Virus record (IMG/VR): IMGVR_UViG_3300022934_002729
Coordinates: 1 to 64,000 of that record
Direction: 5' to 3' (one strand)
DNA: 64,000 bases
DNA from: a virus
Shown: piece after piece, positions 16,352-25,401 of the stretch
Numbering within the stretch: the first letter of the stretch is position 1
Layout of the letters: each line of letters begins with the position of its first letter
Position numbers and translations under genes: made by a program
Notes under the pieces: model-generated
Seen by the model: only the letters and a program-made list of their open reading frames with translations
Told to the model about the DNA's origin: nothing
Databases searched by the model: none

Positions 16352-17029
16352 TTAAAATTCTCCAAATGCCCACTTACGTTCTAAGCACCACCAGCAGTTA
16401 CCACACGGAGTATTTTCAAATTTTGGGTCGTAATATTTGTAAGCAGGCATATTTTCACAACTCCTGGTTAACTGTACTAAATCTCCTACTTGATACTGTT
16501 TATACATAGATGCAATAAATCTTTTATCTACATTTATAAATGGTGTATAATAATGATTAATCCACTGTGGTTTATCTCGTCCAATTCTATAAGCAGGTTC
16601 GGGCGGATATAAATCAACTACTTCTCCGTTTATAGTTTCTGCAGTTTCTCCTTCATTTGGACACGCAGTAAGCCCAGATACAACACAATCAATGTCTTGT
16701 GTATTAAATAAGTTTTTTTCTACTGTGTCAAAGTATTCAACATTTTGTACATCTTTATAATATGAATAATGCATATTAATTTTTGTAGTATTTGTTTTAT
16801 CAATTACATAATTGATAACATCTGCTGCACGTCTACTATTCCATCTATGTTTTTCATCATTTGAACAAGTTAGAACATTTATTAAAACATCTTTATTCTC
16901 AAAATATTTTATTAACATATATAATAAAATACTACTATCAGCACCGCCACTACAACGAACTCCAATTTTTTTATACTGATCTGGTATAAAAAAATCAACT
17001 GTTTGATTATATTCGTCTGACAGTATCAT
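16352..17029 (-). CDS. QueC-like PP-loop ATPase
   Basis: 225 residues. The N-type ATP pyrophosphatase loop SGGADSS is at 27-33. The C-terminus carries a zinc-type Cys cluster: SCENMP, then PCGNCWWCLERKWAF, closely like the C...CGxCxxC of 7-cyano-7-deazaguanine synthase (QueC/ExsB). Such enzymes adenylate a carboxylate and convert it to an amide or nitrile. No QueD, FolE or QueF lies in the window, so a substrate other than deazaguanine is likely. It overlaps the SPASM radical SAM gene as TAATG. Confidence 0.8.
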   Translation of the reverse strand: MILSDEYNQTVDFFIPDQYKKIGVRCSGGADSSILLYMLIKYFENKDVLINVLTCSNDEKHRWNSRRAADVINYVIDKTNTTKINMHYSYYKDVQNVEYFDTVEKNLFNTQDIDCVVSGLTACPNEGETAETINGEVVDLYPPEPAYRIGRDKPQWINHYYTPFINVDKRFIASMYKQYQVGDLVQLTRSCENMPAYKYYDPKFENTPCGNCWWCLERKWAFGEF

Positions 17030-17991
17030 TATAATTCTTCTTTAATAAACACATCTCTTTTCATTTGTTTACATACTTGCATACAACGTGGTACTGGATT
17101 ATCACTAGTCCAACTATCTTTAATGCCTTGCCATATATCACTATTAATAGCCTGTTCGATACTTGCATTTTTTAAATTAATAGTATCATAATAATTGTTG
17201 TTTTCAATTAGTGTTTCAAAGTCGTCTTTAACTTCTCCGCTTGCAGTGTATTCCATCATTTTACTGTTTAAGTGACAGCAAGGAATAACATTACCATTAT
17301 GATTAATAAAAATTCTTTTTTGATTTCCGTACTTGCAACTAATATACGGTATTTCTGGTGCATTGTCAATCTCTTCTGTTTTTGCAGCCTTAACTGTATC
17401 TCCTTTAGATTCTTTACGATGACTAATAATAGTTTTAAATCCTTTGAATCCTTCATCAGTTGCACGTTGCTTGGCTTCTTCAAGTTGATGTTCGTTGTGT
17501 TCAAATACAATAAATTGCCAATTGCTACGGCCGCCTGCAGCATTAAATGCACGAAAGTTACGTTCTACTTTGACAAAGTTAGAACCTTCTCTGTATACTT
17601 CACTTAATTCATCACTGCCATCTATTCCCCAGGTAACTGCATGACTTGTGCCTTTGAGTATACCAGCAAGGTTTTCCCACCATTGCTCAGTCCGAGTGCT
17701 TCCGTTTGTTGCAATATTAATATGTGCACCCCAGTCTGCAAAGTACTCTACTATAGCATGAAAATCAGGGTGTGTTGTGGGTTCATCTACACTGCCACAA
17801 AAATTAATAATTTTAATTGCAGGCATTTCTTCTTTGCGAAAACGCTCACGTATGGTATCTAAACTAATATATTCTTTATTTAGAATTTTGTCTGCTTGTT
17901 TACTAAGTTCTCTAAAACAACCTTTACAACGAATATTACAAAAACTTGTAAGTTCAATATCCAACCATTCAAGCGTATCCATACTCCACAT
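17029..17991 (-). CDS. radical SAM protein with C-terminal SPASM-type module
   Basis: 320 residues from the ATG at 17991, which has AGGA 7 nt upstream; an in-frame TTG at 18018 overlaps the SDR. Cluster Cys18-x3-Cys22-x2-Cys25 (FCNIRCKGCFR). In place of GGEP there is FCGSVDEP with Cys65, a variant shared with the genes at 27068 and 29514. The C-terminal Cys set (SCKYGN, PCCHLN, RCMQVCKQ) is SPASM-like. Directly paired with a PP-loop ATPase downstream and an SDR upstream. Confidence 0.88.
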   Translation of the reverse strand: MWSMDTLEWLDIELTSFCNIRCKGCFRELSKQADKILNKEYISLDTIRERFRKEEMPAIKIINFCGSVDEPTTHPDFHAIVEYFADWGAHINIATNGSTRTEQWWENLAGILKGTSHAVTWGIDGSDELSEVYREGSNFVKVERNFRAFNAAGGRSNWQFIVFEHNEHQLEEAKQRATDEGFKGFKTIISHRKESKGDTVKAAKTEEIDNAPEIPYISCKYGNQKRIFINHNGNVIPCCHLNSKMMEYTASGEVKDDFETLIENNNYYDTINLKNASIEQAINSDIWQGIKDSWTSDNPVPRCMQVCKQMKRDVFIKEEL

Positions 17992-17992
17992 A

Positions 17993-18610
17993 TTAAAATC
18001 CTTTAGAAACTGTAGCAATACTTTTTTTAACTTTAGAAAACAGTCCAGTGGTTTTTTTATTTCTATGTTCGGTATTTTGTATCGGATCGATACTTAGTTC
18101 ATTGATAGCCAAATGCGACGGTTGTTTAAATATCCAACTTATATATTCGGCTGCTACATCAATATCCATACAAGTTCTACCAGGATGCTTTTCTTGATTA
18201 TTACTAAGTGTTCCAAAACTTATATATGTTATTTTTGGACCACTGTGCCATACATTAACTAAACCTAAACTATTGCAATAATCACGCAATGCTTTCTTTT
18301 CTGCATTGTAAAGCCAACTATTTCCTTTGCTAGTTCTATCAGTAGTACTACCAATACACACAATATGTGCGTCATTTTGAGCCTTTTTAAGTGTTTTGTA
18401 TACTGTATCTAGTAGCAAAGTTTGATTAAACTTCCACAGTGCACTGTTAATAACAACTTTGTCATGCTCTAAACAACGATCTGCAAATGCTTCTTGACCA
18501 TCTGCTTTAGTTAAATCAAAGCCAGTTGCTCTGCTACAAAACTCTGCATCTGGATAATGTAACAATAAACTTTTTGCAATTCCTTTTTCTGGATTTCCTG
18601 TAATAATCAT
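17993..18610 (-). CDS. short-chain dehydrogenase-like protein
   Basis: 205 residues. Rossmann start IITGNPEKGIAKSLL (degenerate GxxxGxG), then VINSALW (NNA-like position), a VCIGSTTDRTS strand and a Tyr-x-x-x-Lys pair in YNAEKKALRDYC. It resembles the SDR at 5756-6313 in size and order of motifs. The last ~30 residues are a basic tail (KTTGLFSKVKKSIATVSKGF). Likely NAD(P)-dependent redox step of the local radical SAM / PP-loop module. Confidence 0.65.
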   Translation of the reverse strand: MIITGNPEKGIAKSLLLHYPDAEFCSRATGFDLTKADGQEAFADRCLEHDKVVINSALWKFNQTLLLDTVYKTLKKAQNDAHIVCIGSTTDRTSKGNSWLYNAEKKALRDYCNSLGLVNVWHSGPKITYISFGTLSNNQEKHPGRTCMDIDVAAEYISWIFKQPSHLAINELSIDPIQNTEHRNKKTTGLFSKVKKSIATVSKGF

Positions 18611-18611
18611 T

Positions 18612-19247
18612 TTATATTCCTACTGTGTATGTTGTTAAATTTTTAGTTCTAGACTCAACTGTTCTTACTAATTTATTATCATCATCGAGAACATAGTTCC
18701 ACGGAACACTAGTGACTGGAAACCCAATTCCTAATAATAATTCTATGCCACCTAGTTCTGACGGTGATATACCAATTGTTGATGATATTAATTCTTTAAT
18801 TTCTTTGTTTAAAAAACATTGATTATAACCTGTTTTATATCCTAGTTGACAAGCACTCAATGCAACTGCTCCGCTACTAATACCAATTGCTGTTCTAACA
18901 TTTAAATCCCACGGATCATAGTGTCCTTCTTTATTTGTCATATCAGTAAACCCAGGTCCTTGATGCGTATTAAACCACATAAAAACAACATGTGCATCCG
19001 ACTGCGAATTTCTATCAAATGTATCTGGATTGTCTGGATCAATTGAAAATTGATATAGTTGTCTATTAATATCTTTGTCAGCAGAGACAACAAGTCTAAA
19101 ATATTCTACATTTTGTTTTGTAGGCATATTAGTTGCTATTTCAATAAGACCATTTACATGCTCAGTCGGTACCTCAATTGACTTGTCCCAATTACGCTGA
19201 CAATGATTTGCTGTTTTACTTGCTAATATTAAATTTTCTATAGTCAT
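18612..19247 (-). CDS. nitroreductase-like flavoprotein
   Basis: 211 residues. The family layout is visible: N-terminal RNWDKSIEVPTEHVNGLIE helix, TNMPTKQNVEYFRLVV (the APTSxNxQPWRFVVV-type FMN motif), and RTAIGISSGAVALSACQLGYKTG (the membrane-proximal FMN helix of nitroreductases). Members are FMN oxidoreductases using NAD(P)H; some act as dehydrogenases on peptide azolines. It lies between the SDR and a radical SAM gene in one operon. Confidence 0.72.
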   Translation of the reverse strand: MTIENLILASKTANHCQRNWDKSIEVPTEHVNGLIEIATNMPTKQNVEYFRLVVSADKDINRQLYQFSIDPDNPDTFDRNSQSDAHVVFMWFNTHQGPGFTDMTNKEGHYDPWDLNVRTAIGISSGAVALSACQLGYKTGYNQCFLNKEIKELISSTIGISPSELGGIELLLGIGFPVTSVPWNYVLDDDNKLVRTVESRTKNLTTYTVGI

Positions 19248-20452
19248 TTTGTATTCTCAAATATACTCATATCTTCAATATGCTGCGGAAGTATTTCCAT
19301 CAATGAATTACGTTCTGTTGCTTTAGGTGTACACATTCCACAACCACAGTGTTTACCTGGTCCTAGCGGACAAGTAATTACAGGCATAGTTTTATTTTCT
19401 AAGTTTGTACGTAGTTCATTGATAATATCATCGCATTTACTAATGTTTCCTATTGGTCCACGTGTTCCATCAAATCGTGCTTGACAAGTCTGGTGGTGCC
19501 ATATAGTATCTGTTTGCTGTTCAATATGTAAAAAGAACCAGTTAACACTACACTGCCAGTTACTGAACTTAGCAAATTCTAAGAATGTACTTTTACTCCA
19601 GCAGCCATCTGTGCCACAAGTTTCCATTGTGCGACTACCGCAACAGGGCCTGCCTAGTTGTCTAGCCAGTTTCTTTTCTTCTGTTTTTTCTACTTGTACA
19701 GCACCTGCTTCGTGTCCTACTTCTGCTTCTGCTTCTTCTGTAGTTTTGTTTAGTGCTGCATTTTTATTTGCCCAGTAGTCTTTCATCCACTGTAGTTGTT
19801 CATCTGTATAACGATGTGCATATGAATTTTTACTATCCTCATGCTCACCAATCATACGTGGCACGTAGCCAATACCGTCACGTTCTAATCTGGCACATAA
19901 TTCTGCACACTCATCCCAATACTCTGCGTGAAACATTACATTAATTTTAATAGGAAATTTACGTTCGTGCAATAGATATATATTATTAATAACCTGTTGT
20001 TTTAAACTATTATGTGCTTCAGCATGATAACTAATTGTCATAAAACCATAATGCTCTACAACACTATTTGCCATTTTAGGACCAAACGCACCATTACTAG
20101 TGATAGTTAAGTTCATATGAAACTTATCGCTGTGATGTTCTTTCCAAGTTGTTTTAAGCCATTCGCCAAAAGGTAAAAAATTAGGATTCGCTGTAGGCTC
20201 GCCGCCTGTAAAATTAATGTTTAATCTTTTATTTTTTTTATAAGGAAAAATTAATTCAGCATAATCAAATATAAACTGACCTGTGCGTTTCAGCGTTTCA
20301 ATATCAGCATGTGGACTAAAGTTATCGTGTCTATGCGGCGGACAATATGTACAGTCATAGTTGCAACGTCTACCTACATCCCAAGTAACTGTAAGGTTAT
20401 CTCCATCTAGCAAATTAATTGCTGTAAAATCTGTGTATTCTAAATCTTTCAT
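19244..20452 (-). CDS. radical SAM protein with Cys-rich C-terminal half
   Basis: 402 residues. Cluster Cys30-x3-Cys34-x2-Cys37 (RRCNYDCTYCPPH); NFTGGEPTANP follows. After an acidic coiled linker (EEAEAEVGHEAGAVQVEKTE) the C-terminal half has many Cys (PCCGSRTMETCGTDGCW; QTCQARF; CPLGPGKHCGCGMCTP), enough for one or two additional Fe-S clusters. It overlaps the nitroreductase-like gene by ATGA and the PP-loop gene by 4 nt, so the three are probably made together. Confidence 0.88.
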   Translation of the reverse strand: MKDLEYTDFTAINLLDGDNLTVTWDVGRRCNYDCTYCPPHRHDNFSPHADIETLKRTGQFIFDYAELIFPYKKNKRLNINFTGGEPTANPNFLPFGEWLKTTWKEHHSDKFHMNLTITSNGAFGPKMANSVVEHYGFMTISYHAEAHNSLKQQVINNIYLLHERKFPIKINVMFHAEYWDECAELCARLERDGIGYVPRMIGEHEDSKNSYAHRYTDEQLQWMKDYWANKNAALNKTTEEAEAEVGHEAGAVQVEKTEEKKLARQLGRPCCGSRTMETCGTDGCWSKSTFLEFAKFSNWQCSVNWFFLHIEQQTDTIWHHQTCQARFDGTRGPIGNISKCDDIINELRTNLENKTMPVITCPLGPGKHCGCGMCTPKATERNSLMEILPQHIEDMSIFENTK

Positions 20453-21324
20453 AAACTATTAACTTTCTTTTTTGCCCATTCACGTTCTGCACACCAATAA
20501 CAACCTCTGTCCGGGTCACTAGTAACATCCGTACATGTTACTAGTTTTGTAACTCCGTGTTTGTATTTTGAATAGTCTACAAAGTCTGTATCTGGAAACA
20601 GATTATAATCGCCTTCACATGACCTTGTTGTGTTAAGTAAATCTTCCCATCCACGTCTAACATACTGTCCTATTATAAAATCTTTGCTAATAAGTTTCCA
20701 TGGATGCACGTGCTTTGAATTTAGAGTATCTTCTCCAAACTGTGGATTTTTATCTGTGTTATCAAGTCTTTCTTGATTCCAAAATCTATCAACAGGGCTT
20801 TGTCTATGTTTAAACTCTAATTCTGGAGGATTATTAGTAATAAAACTATAAACTGCTTCTAAGTTATATGTGTAAGTTACATACTTATTAAAACTTTGTG
20901 TACATAATCTGTCACCCGACAATCCAATTTCTGATAATACCCCGTTCAGATTCCGATCATTTCTTAGAACCCCTTCTTCAATCTCAGGTGGAATAAAATT
21001 TTGTATACGTTGCATATTAACATTAGGAAACATTTCACGTATCTTGTTATAAACTTCAATACTAATAGGTCCGGCCCACGGCCTATTGTTCCAGACTCTT
21101 ATATTAGTTAAAACAAAAACTTCTGTATTATTACCAAATTTTTCAATAAGTTCTAGTAAAATACAAGTACCAACTGCACTGTCTGCTCCGCCGCTTAAAT
21201 TTACTGCAATACGCTTCCAACTCGGATCATACGGAAACAGTGCTTCATCAACTTGATGTAGTATACCAGGATCAACATTAAATTTTTCATAACAACTGTT
21301 ACTTAAACTACAATCAAATTCCAT
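20449..21324 (-). CDS. QueC-like PP-loop ATPase (second copy type)
   Basis: 291 residues from the ATG at 21324, overlapping the upstream stop by 11 nt with AGGA ahead; a TTG one codon earlier is also in frame. The PP-loop NLSGGADSAVG begins near residue 43. The C-terminus has RSCEGDYNLF and then CTDVTSDPDRGCYWCAEREWA, a divergent version of the QueC zinc motif that shares the WCxER[KE]WA ending with the gene at 16352. It is longer by ~65 residues. It sits between two radical SAM genes; probable carboxylate-activating enzyme. Confidence 0.78.
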   Translation of the reverse strand: MEFDCSLSNSCYEKFNVDPGILHQVDEALFPYDPSWKRIAVNLSGGADSAVGTCILLELIEKFGNNTEVFVLTNIRVWNNRPWAGPISIEVYNKIREMFPNVNMQRIQNFIPPEIEEGVLRNDRNLNGVLSEIGLSGDRLCTQSFNKYVTYTYNLEAVYSFITNNPPELEFKHRQSPVDRFWNQERLDNTDKNPQFGEDTLNSKHVHPWKLISKDFIIGQYVRRGWEDLLNTTRSCEGDYNLFPDTDFVDYSKYKHGVTKLVTCTDVTSDPDRGCYWCAEREWAKKKVNSL

Positions 21325-22714
21325 CAAATATTCCTTTCATTTCAGGGAATGTTGCACTAAAACTATTATTACGTTGTCTATCGCATAGTGCTAAAAACTC
21401 ACGCATTTCTGGTAGTCGTACACTCCAATCTTCGCTTTCCATAAATGATAACATACCTTCTAATCTTTTAATACCATAATCTGCATTACGCCAAGTATCA
21501 TAATCAACTTTACCTTTGTGCCAAACAGGTATTGATTTCTCCCAGTTTTCTTCCCACCAAGGATAAAACTCTTCATACTTGCGTCGACATTCTGCTTTAA
21601 ACCAAGCAGGCAATACTTTTACATTTAAGTGTGCAGGATGATACACAAAGTGATAGTTTACACCTCCTGCTCCAAATGGCCACATGTTAATTTTATGGAA
21701 GTTTTGTTCTAGTTTCCATTTAATAAAGTCTGGCAAGTAATATACATTAAGTGCTTGAACTGCACAAGCAACAGTGACTTCTACATTGTTACTTGTTTCT
21801 TTATCTAATATATGAAACACTTCCTCTGTACGTTTCCAATCACTTGGATAACGTATATAACTGTTCATTTCGTGTATACTGTCTACACTATAATGGAATC
21901 GTACGAGTTTAAATTCTTTCCACAGTTCAAACAAATCTTCACGCCATTCTACACCGTTTGAGTTATAACGTAGTTCTAAATTTTTAGCATGTCCTTGGCG
22001 TATACATTCTTCTAGTATTTCGTAATGTTCTTCGATAATAAGACTTTCGCCGCCGGCGAAGTATACTTGTTGCATATTAGGGATTTGTTCATAAAACTGT
22101 TCCCAAAACACAGAATTATTTTTGTGCCAATTATAACTGCTGCCGTTAATACTTCCTTTATCACGCCACATTGTATTTTCTTTTAGTGTTTCGTTTTGTA
22201 TTTGAGGATGTATTGCACTCCAGTCTTTGATCCAACCGCTACTATCATGCGGGCTACACATTACACAAGCAAGTTGACATTTTGTACCAAAACGTAAATC
22301 AATATACGTTAGTTCAGGCGGTACACTACCATCATCTTGTGTATTTTCCAACAAGCGATCTACATCAACTCGCTGACTCCAATATGCAGTTTCCCACTGA
22401 CGTTTACTACGATGTCCTGCTGCTTCTTCTTTAAAACATTTAATACAACTTGGCGGTATTTCGCTGTTCATCATTTGTTTACGAACATTGCGCATATATG
22501 TACTGTTCCAAGAACTTTGAAAATCCGTAATGTTTAAGTTGTTAGGACGACCTTCGTCATCTTTTAATACACCTACCATGCCGCCATGTTCTTTATCATT
22601 TGTAGGACCTACGCTACTAGCGTTAGCCGTACAACATACTCTCATTGATCCATCGGGTCGTGTACTTAAATGTACCCATGGTAATATACAAAATGTTTCA
22701 CTAGGTGTTGTCAT
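21314..22714 (-). CDS. radical SAM protein with N-terminal twitch module
   Basis: 466 residues. The N-terminal module has Cys9 (FCILPWVHLSTRPDG), Cys27-Cys28 (RVCCTA) and Cys90-x2-Cys93 (SCIKCF), the pattern of N-terminal twitch radical SAM proteins. The catalytic cluster is Cys146-x3-Cys150-x2-Cys153 (KCQLACVMCSP), and AGGESL replaces GGEP. The C-terminal ~130 residues are helical and Trp-rich and end in TFPEMKGIFDGI, a motif that recurs in other members here. Overlaps the next twitch gene by 14 nt. Confidence 0.9.
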   Translation of the reverse strand: MTTPSETFCILPWVHLSTRPDGSMRVCCTANASSVGPTNDKEHGGMVGVLKDDEGRPNNLNITDFQSSWNSTYMRNVRKQMMNSEIPPSCIKCFKEEAAGHRSKRQWETAYWSQRVDVDRLLENTQDDGSVPPELTYIDLRFGTKCQLACVMCSPHDSSGWIKDWSAIHPQIQNETLKENTMWRDKGSINGSSYNWHKNNSVFWEQFYEQIPNMQQVYFAGGESLIIEEHYEILEECIRQGHAKNLELRYNSNGVEWREDLFELWKEFKLVRFHYSVDSIHEMNSYIRYPSDWKRTEEVFHILDKETSNNVEVTVACAVQALNVYYLPDFIKWKLEQNFHKINMWPFGAGGVNYHFVYHPAHLNVKVLPAWFKAECRRKYEEFYPWWEENWEKSIPVWHKGKVDYDTWRNADYGIKRLEGMLSFMESEDWSVRLPEMREFLALCDRQRNNSFSATFPEMKGIFDGI

Positions 22715-24071
22715 TTATTATCTCGTTGAAGTTTGGTATAATATCATATACGCTTTGTTTTCTATGACTATCAAGTTGATTTGTATAATCAACACATTGT
22801 TTTCTTAGAACTTTAATATTTTTATCATTTGATTTAGCAAACCAATATTGCAATTTACCGTCTTTGTTATAGCCAATTGCTTCTGTATAAAGTGCAATAT
22901 TTACTAGTCTTGTTCTTAACGTATCTAATACACGCCAGTGATGTTGTACTTTTTCTGTTTGAATTTCTATATTTTTAATTATAGAATCTAAGTACTCTAT
23001 TGTAGGTGTGTATACATTCCAATACCATGTTTCTTTACCATGTGTATTTAACAACTTTACACTAAGGTAGTTTGGATCGTACAATAAATCTAAATCTAAT
23101 ATAAATTTATCGCACAATTCTTTTTCAATCCATTTATTAATATACCATTTAATTAATTCATCTATTTTAAAAATATTATATATTTGTATTACAGGTGTAA
23201 GATTTAAAACAGCATTTGTTTCAAGTATAAGATCTATGTTACGTTCAATTGTTGCCCAGTTACTAGGATAGCGTATATAATCATTTGTATTGTTTACACC
23301 ATCTATGCTTCCATTTATTTCTACACTATGAAAATACTTGAATAATTTTAAAAATCTTGACTGTATATTAGTTAAGTTACTAGTCAGTTTAAATCTTATT
23401 CTTTGTGCATGTCCTGTTTCAATTAGTTGTTCTGCTAGTTCATACATTTCGTCGTGTAGTGTAGGTTCTCCTCCTACAAAAGTAATTTCTTCAATGTCTG
23501 CAATACCTGTATGTAAACTCTCCCACAGACGTTTAGTATCCCATTCAGCAACTTCATAGTTCTTGTAATGTGTTGGCAATCCTTTGTCAGCAAATTGCTG
23601 TTGCTCTTTAACTATTTGACTACTAAAATGAGGCCAACACATGCGACATTTTAAATTGCACAAGTTGCTGAGTCTGATATCATAATAGCGTATACGTGGA
23701 TTTTCTACAAGTTCACGCACTGGCTCCGATAGTTTATTTTCTTTGTGTAACCATTTTTGATTTTCTTTTCTTCGCTTACTTGGTAACTCTTTTGAATGAT
23801 CACGATTCCAAGCACTGTAAAATGTTTCTTCTTCTGTCCAACATATTTTACATTCAGGTAATCTTTCATCGTTTAAAACACGCTGTCTTAGTTGTGTATA
23901 ATGATTGCTATTCCATATTTCATTGATCGTGTGCTTATTAACGTTAAACGGATTTCCGTCATCGTCACATATAACGTCATGTTTAGAAACTTTACAACAC
24001 AAACGACAGTGCCCTTCTGTTGTAGTTGCTAAGTGGATGAAAGGTAAAATGCAAAAATTCTTATTGCTCAT
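22701..24071 (-). CDS. radical SAM protein with N-terminal twitch module
   Basis: 456 residues. N-terminal Cys7 (FCILPFIHLATT), Cys25-Cys26 (RLCCKV, with an extra Cys22), Cys74-x2-Cys77 (ECKICW); radical SAM cluster Cys138-x3-Cys142-x2-Cys145 (LCNLKCRMCWP) and FVGGEPTLH. The C-terminal region is Tyr/Asn/Lys-rich and unlike its neighbour. Its start lies exactly 5 nt after a late-type box, and the start codon is part of a 16-bp inverted repeat shared with the divergent gene at 24115. Confidence 0.9.
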   Translation of the reverse strand: MSNKNFCILPFIHLATTTEGHCRLCCKVSKHDVICDDDGNPFNVNKHTINEIWNSNHYTQLRQRVLNDERLPECKICWTEEETFYSAWNRDHSKELPSKRRKENQKWLHKENKLSEPVRELVENPRIRYYDIRLSNLCNLKCRMCWPHFSSQIVKEQQQFADKGLPTHYKNYEVAEWDTKRLWESLHTGIADIEEITFVGGEPTLHDEMYELAEQLIETGHAQRIRFKLTSNLTNIQSRFLKLFKYFHSVEINGSIDGVNNTNDYIRYPSNWATIERNIDLILETNAVLNLTPVIQIYNIFKIDELIKWYINKWIEKELCDKFILDLDLLYDPNYLSVKLLNTHGKETWYWNVYTPTIEYLDSIIKNIEIQTEKVQHHWRVLDTLRTRLVNIALYTEAIGYNKDGKLQYWFAKSNDKNIKVLRKQCVDYTNQLDSHRKQSVYDIIPNFNEIINDNT

Positions 24072-24076
24072 AATAC

Positions 24077-24084
24077 TATTTATT
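24077..24084 (-). promoter_or_regulatory. late-type promoter box AATAAATA, leaderless spacing (minus)
   Basis: AATAAATA-GTATT-ATG on the minus strand for the gene starting at 24071. The box ends exactly 5 nt from the ATG; no ribosome binding site is present between them. Confidence 0.65.
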
Positions 24085-24101
24085 AAGTACGTAGTTTATG
24101 T

Positions 24102-24109
24102 GATAAATA
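24102..24109 (+). promoter_or_regulatory. late-type promoter box GATAAATA, leaderless spacing
   Basis: GATAAATA-GTATT-ATG for the gene starting at 24115, mirror image of the minus-strand box 18 nt away. Spacing to the ATG is exactly 5 nt. Confidence 0.65.
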
Positions 24110-24114
24110 GTATT

Positions 24115-25401
24115 ATGAAACATCCAACGTACTGTAGTTTTCCTTTTGAAAGTATTGCGCCCAAAAGTTGGCAAGATGGCAAACCACATCGTGTGACTCC
24201 ATGTTGTAATATGAAAGGCGATAGCGATGATCCAATGGGAGTTGCTGATCTTGTAGCCAGCGGTGCAAGTCTGCAAGAAATATTTTCAAGTGAACAGTTC
24301 CATCAATTGAGAAAAGATCTACTAAGTGGCATACGTAATAGTGCATGTGACTATTGCTGGAATATGGAAGCAAAAACCGATGCAAGTCCACGTTTAACTG
24401 CAATTTCACCACTAAAAATAAATCAAGTACAAGCAACTCCTAAGTTAAAAAAGATCGACACTATGGTAGATGAAAACTGTAACCTACGTTGCAGAATGTG
24501 TGCACCTAGTGTTAGCAACAGCCTACGTCAAGACTATAATCGTATAGTTGAATTAGACTTACCTTTACCTGAGTATTATAACGCAAAACAAGAACAAAGT
24601 CAAGCAGACCCTAAGGGAACAAAAACATTTAATGCACCTGATGAAAAGTATATTGACGAAATTATTACACTTAGTAATACACTAGAAGAATTAAAGTTTA
24701 CAGGTGGCGAGCCAACAGTTAGCAGTACATTTTGGAATATTGTAAACAATATAGAACATCCTAACCGTATTAAATTACATTTAACAACAAACGGAACTAA
24801 ATTTAATCATTTATTCTTAGAAACTGCTAAAGTGTTTCGTGAAGTACATTTAACTATAAGTGTTGATGCTACTCGTAGTACATATGAATATATACGATAT
24901 CCATTTAACTGGAGACAACTAGAAAAGAATATCGAGGATTTATGTGAAAAATTAGATCCAGCAACTACAACTATACATATTTGTAGTGTCTTAACAGTTT
25001 ATAATATGATTAACATACGCAACTTAGTAGATTGGATACATCAACATAACTGGAACAACCCTCATAAAATTACTTGGAAGTGTATTCCAGATCCACATCC
25101 TGTAGATAGTTGTTTAGATGTAAAATGGGTTGATCCGGAACTAATAGAAACAGCATGGATGAATTTAAGTGTAGCACTAGAAGATGCAAACGATTATACT
25201 AGGCCCGGTTTGCAAAAAGTTTGCAAATACTTAACTTCGTGCATGGAAGCAGATTTAGACCCAGATTTAGTAAACAAAAAACGTCAACAACTTAAACGTG
25301 ACACACTAACATTGGATACTGTGCGCAATCAAAACTATGAAGAAATACTATATCCGCAAATTGCAGAATTTATTTCAAATATTCAAATGCCGGATGAATA
25401 G
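24115..25401 (+). CDS. radical SAM protein with N-terminal twitch module
   Basis: 428 residues from the ATG at 24115 (upstream in-frame starts would lie inside the divergent gene). N-terminal Cys7 (YCSFPFESIAP), Cys30-Cys31 (TPCCNMKG), Cys78-x2-Cys81 (ACDYCW); catalytic Cys122-x3-Cys126-x2-Cys129 (NCNLRCRMCAP); FTGGEPTVSS. The C-terminus has DTVRNQNYEEILYPQIAEF, the recurring D-x-x-R-N-x-x-[FY] motif of this family. It is a lone plus-strand gene between minus-strand operons, and its tail overlaps the convergent gene by 32 nt. Confidence 0.9.
   Translation: MKHPTYCSFPFESIAPKSWQDGKPHRVTPCCNMKGDSDDPMGVADLVASGASLQEIFSSEQFHQLRKDLLSGIRNSACDYCWNMEAKTDASPRLTAISPLKINQVQATPKLKKIDTMVDENCNLRCRMCAPSVSNSLRQDYNRIVELDLPLPEYYNAKQEQSQADPKGTKTFNAPDEKYIDEIITLSNTLEELKFTGGEPTVSSTFWNIVNNIEHPNRIKLHLTTNGTKFNHLFLETAKVFREVHLTISVDATRSTYEYIRYPFNWRQLEKNIEDLCEKLDPATTTIHICSVLTVYNMINIRNLVDWIHQHNWNNPHKITWKCIPDPHPVDSCLDVKWVDPELIETAWMNLSVALEDANDYTRPGLQKVCKYLTSCMEADLDPDLVNKKRQQLKRDTLTLDTVRNQNYEEILYPQIAEFISNIQMPDE

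Larger units (their letters stand above)
24068..24118. repeat. 16-bp perfect inverted repeat: mirrored divergent late promoters
   Basis: Arms 24068-24083 and 24103-24118 are exact reverse complements (core CATAATACTATTTAT), separated by 19 nt. Each arm contains the start codon, the 5-nt spacer GTATT and the ATAAATA box of one of two diverging radical SAM genes. The repeat is therefore two identical promoter/start units facing away from each other. Confidence 0.9.

Noticed and set aside
16192-22714. Deazaguanine DNA-modification cluster (QueC plus radical SAM QueE)
   Set aside because: The PP-loop proteins are QueC-like, but no QueD, FolE, QueF or DpdA-type gene is visible, and the radical SAM partners are large SPASM/Cys-rich proteins, not short QueE-like ones.
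23905-24114. Longer N-terminus for the plus-strand radical SAM gene at 24115
   Set aside because: The upstream in-frame part runs antisense through the divergent radical SAM gene and through both promoter boxes; the ATG at 24115 gives the normal twitch start.
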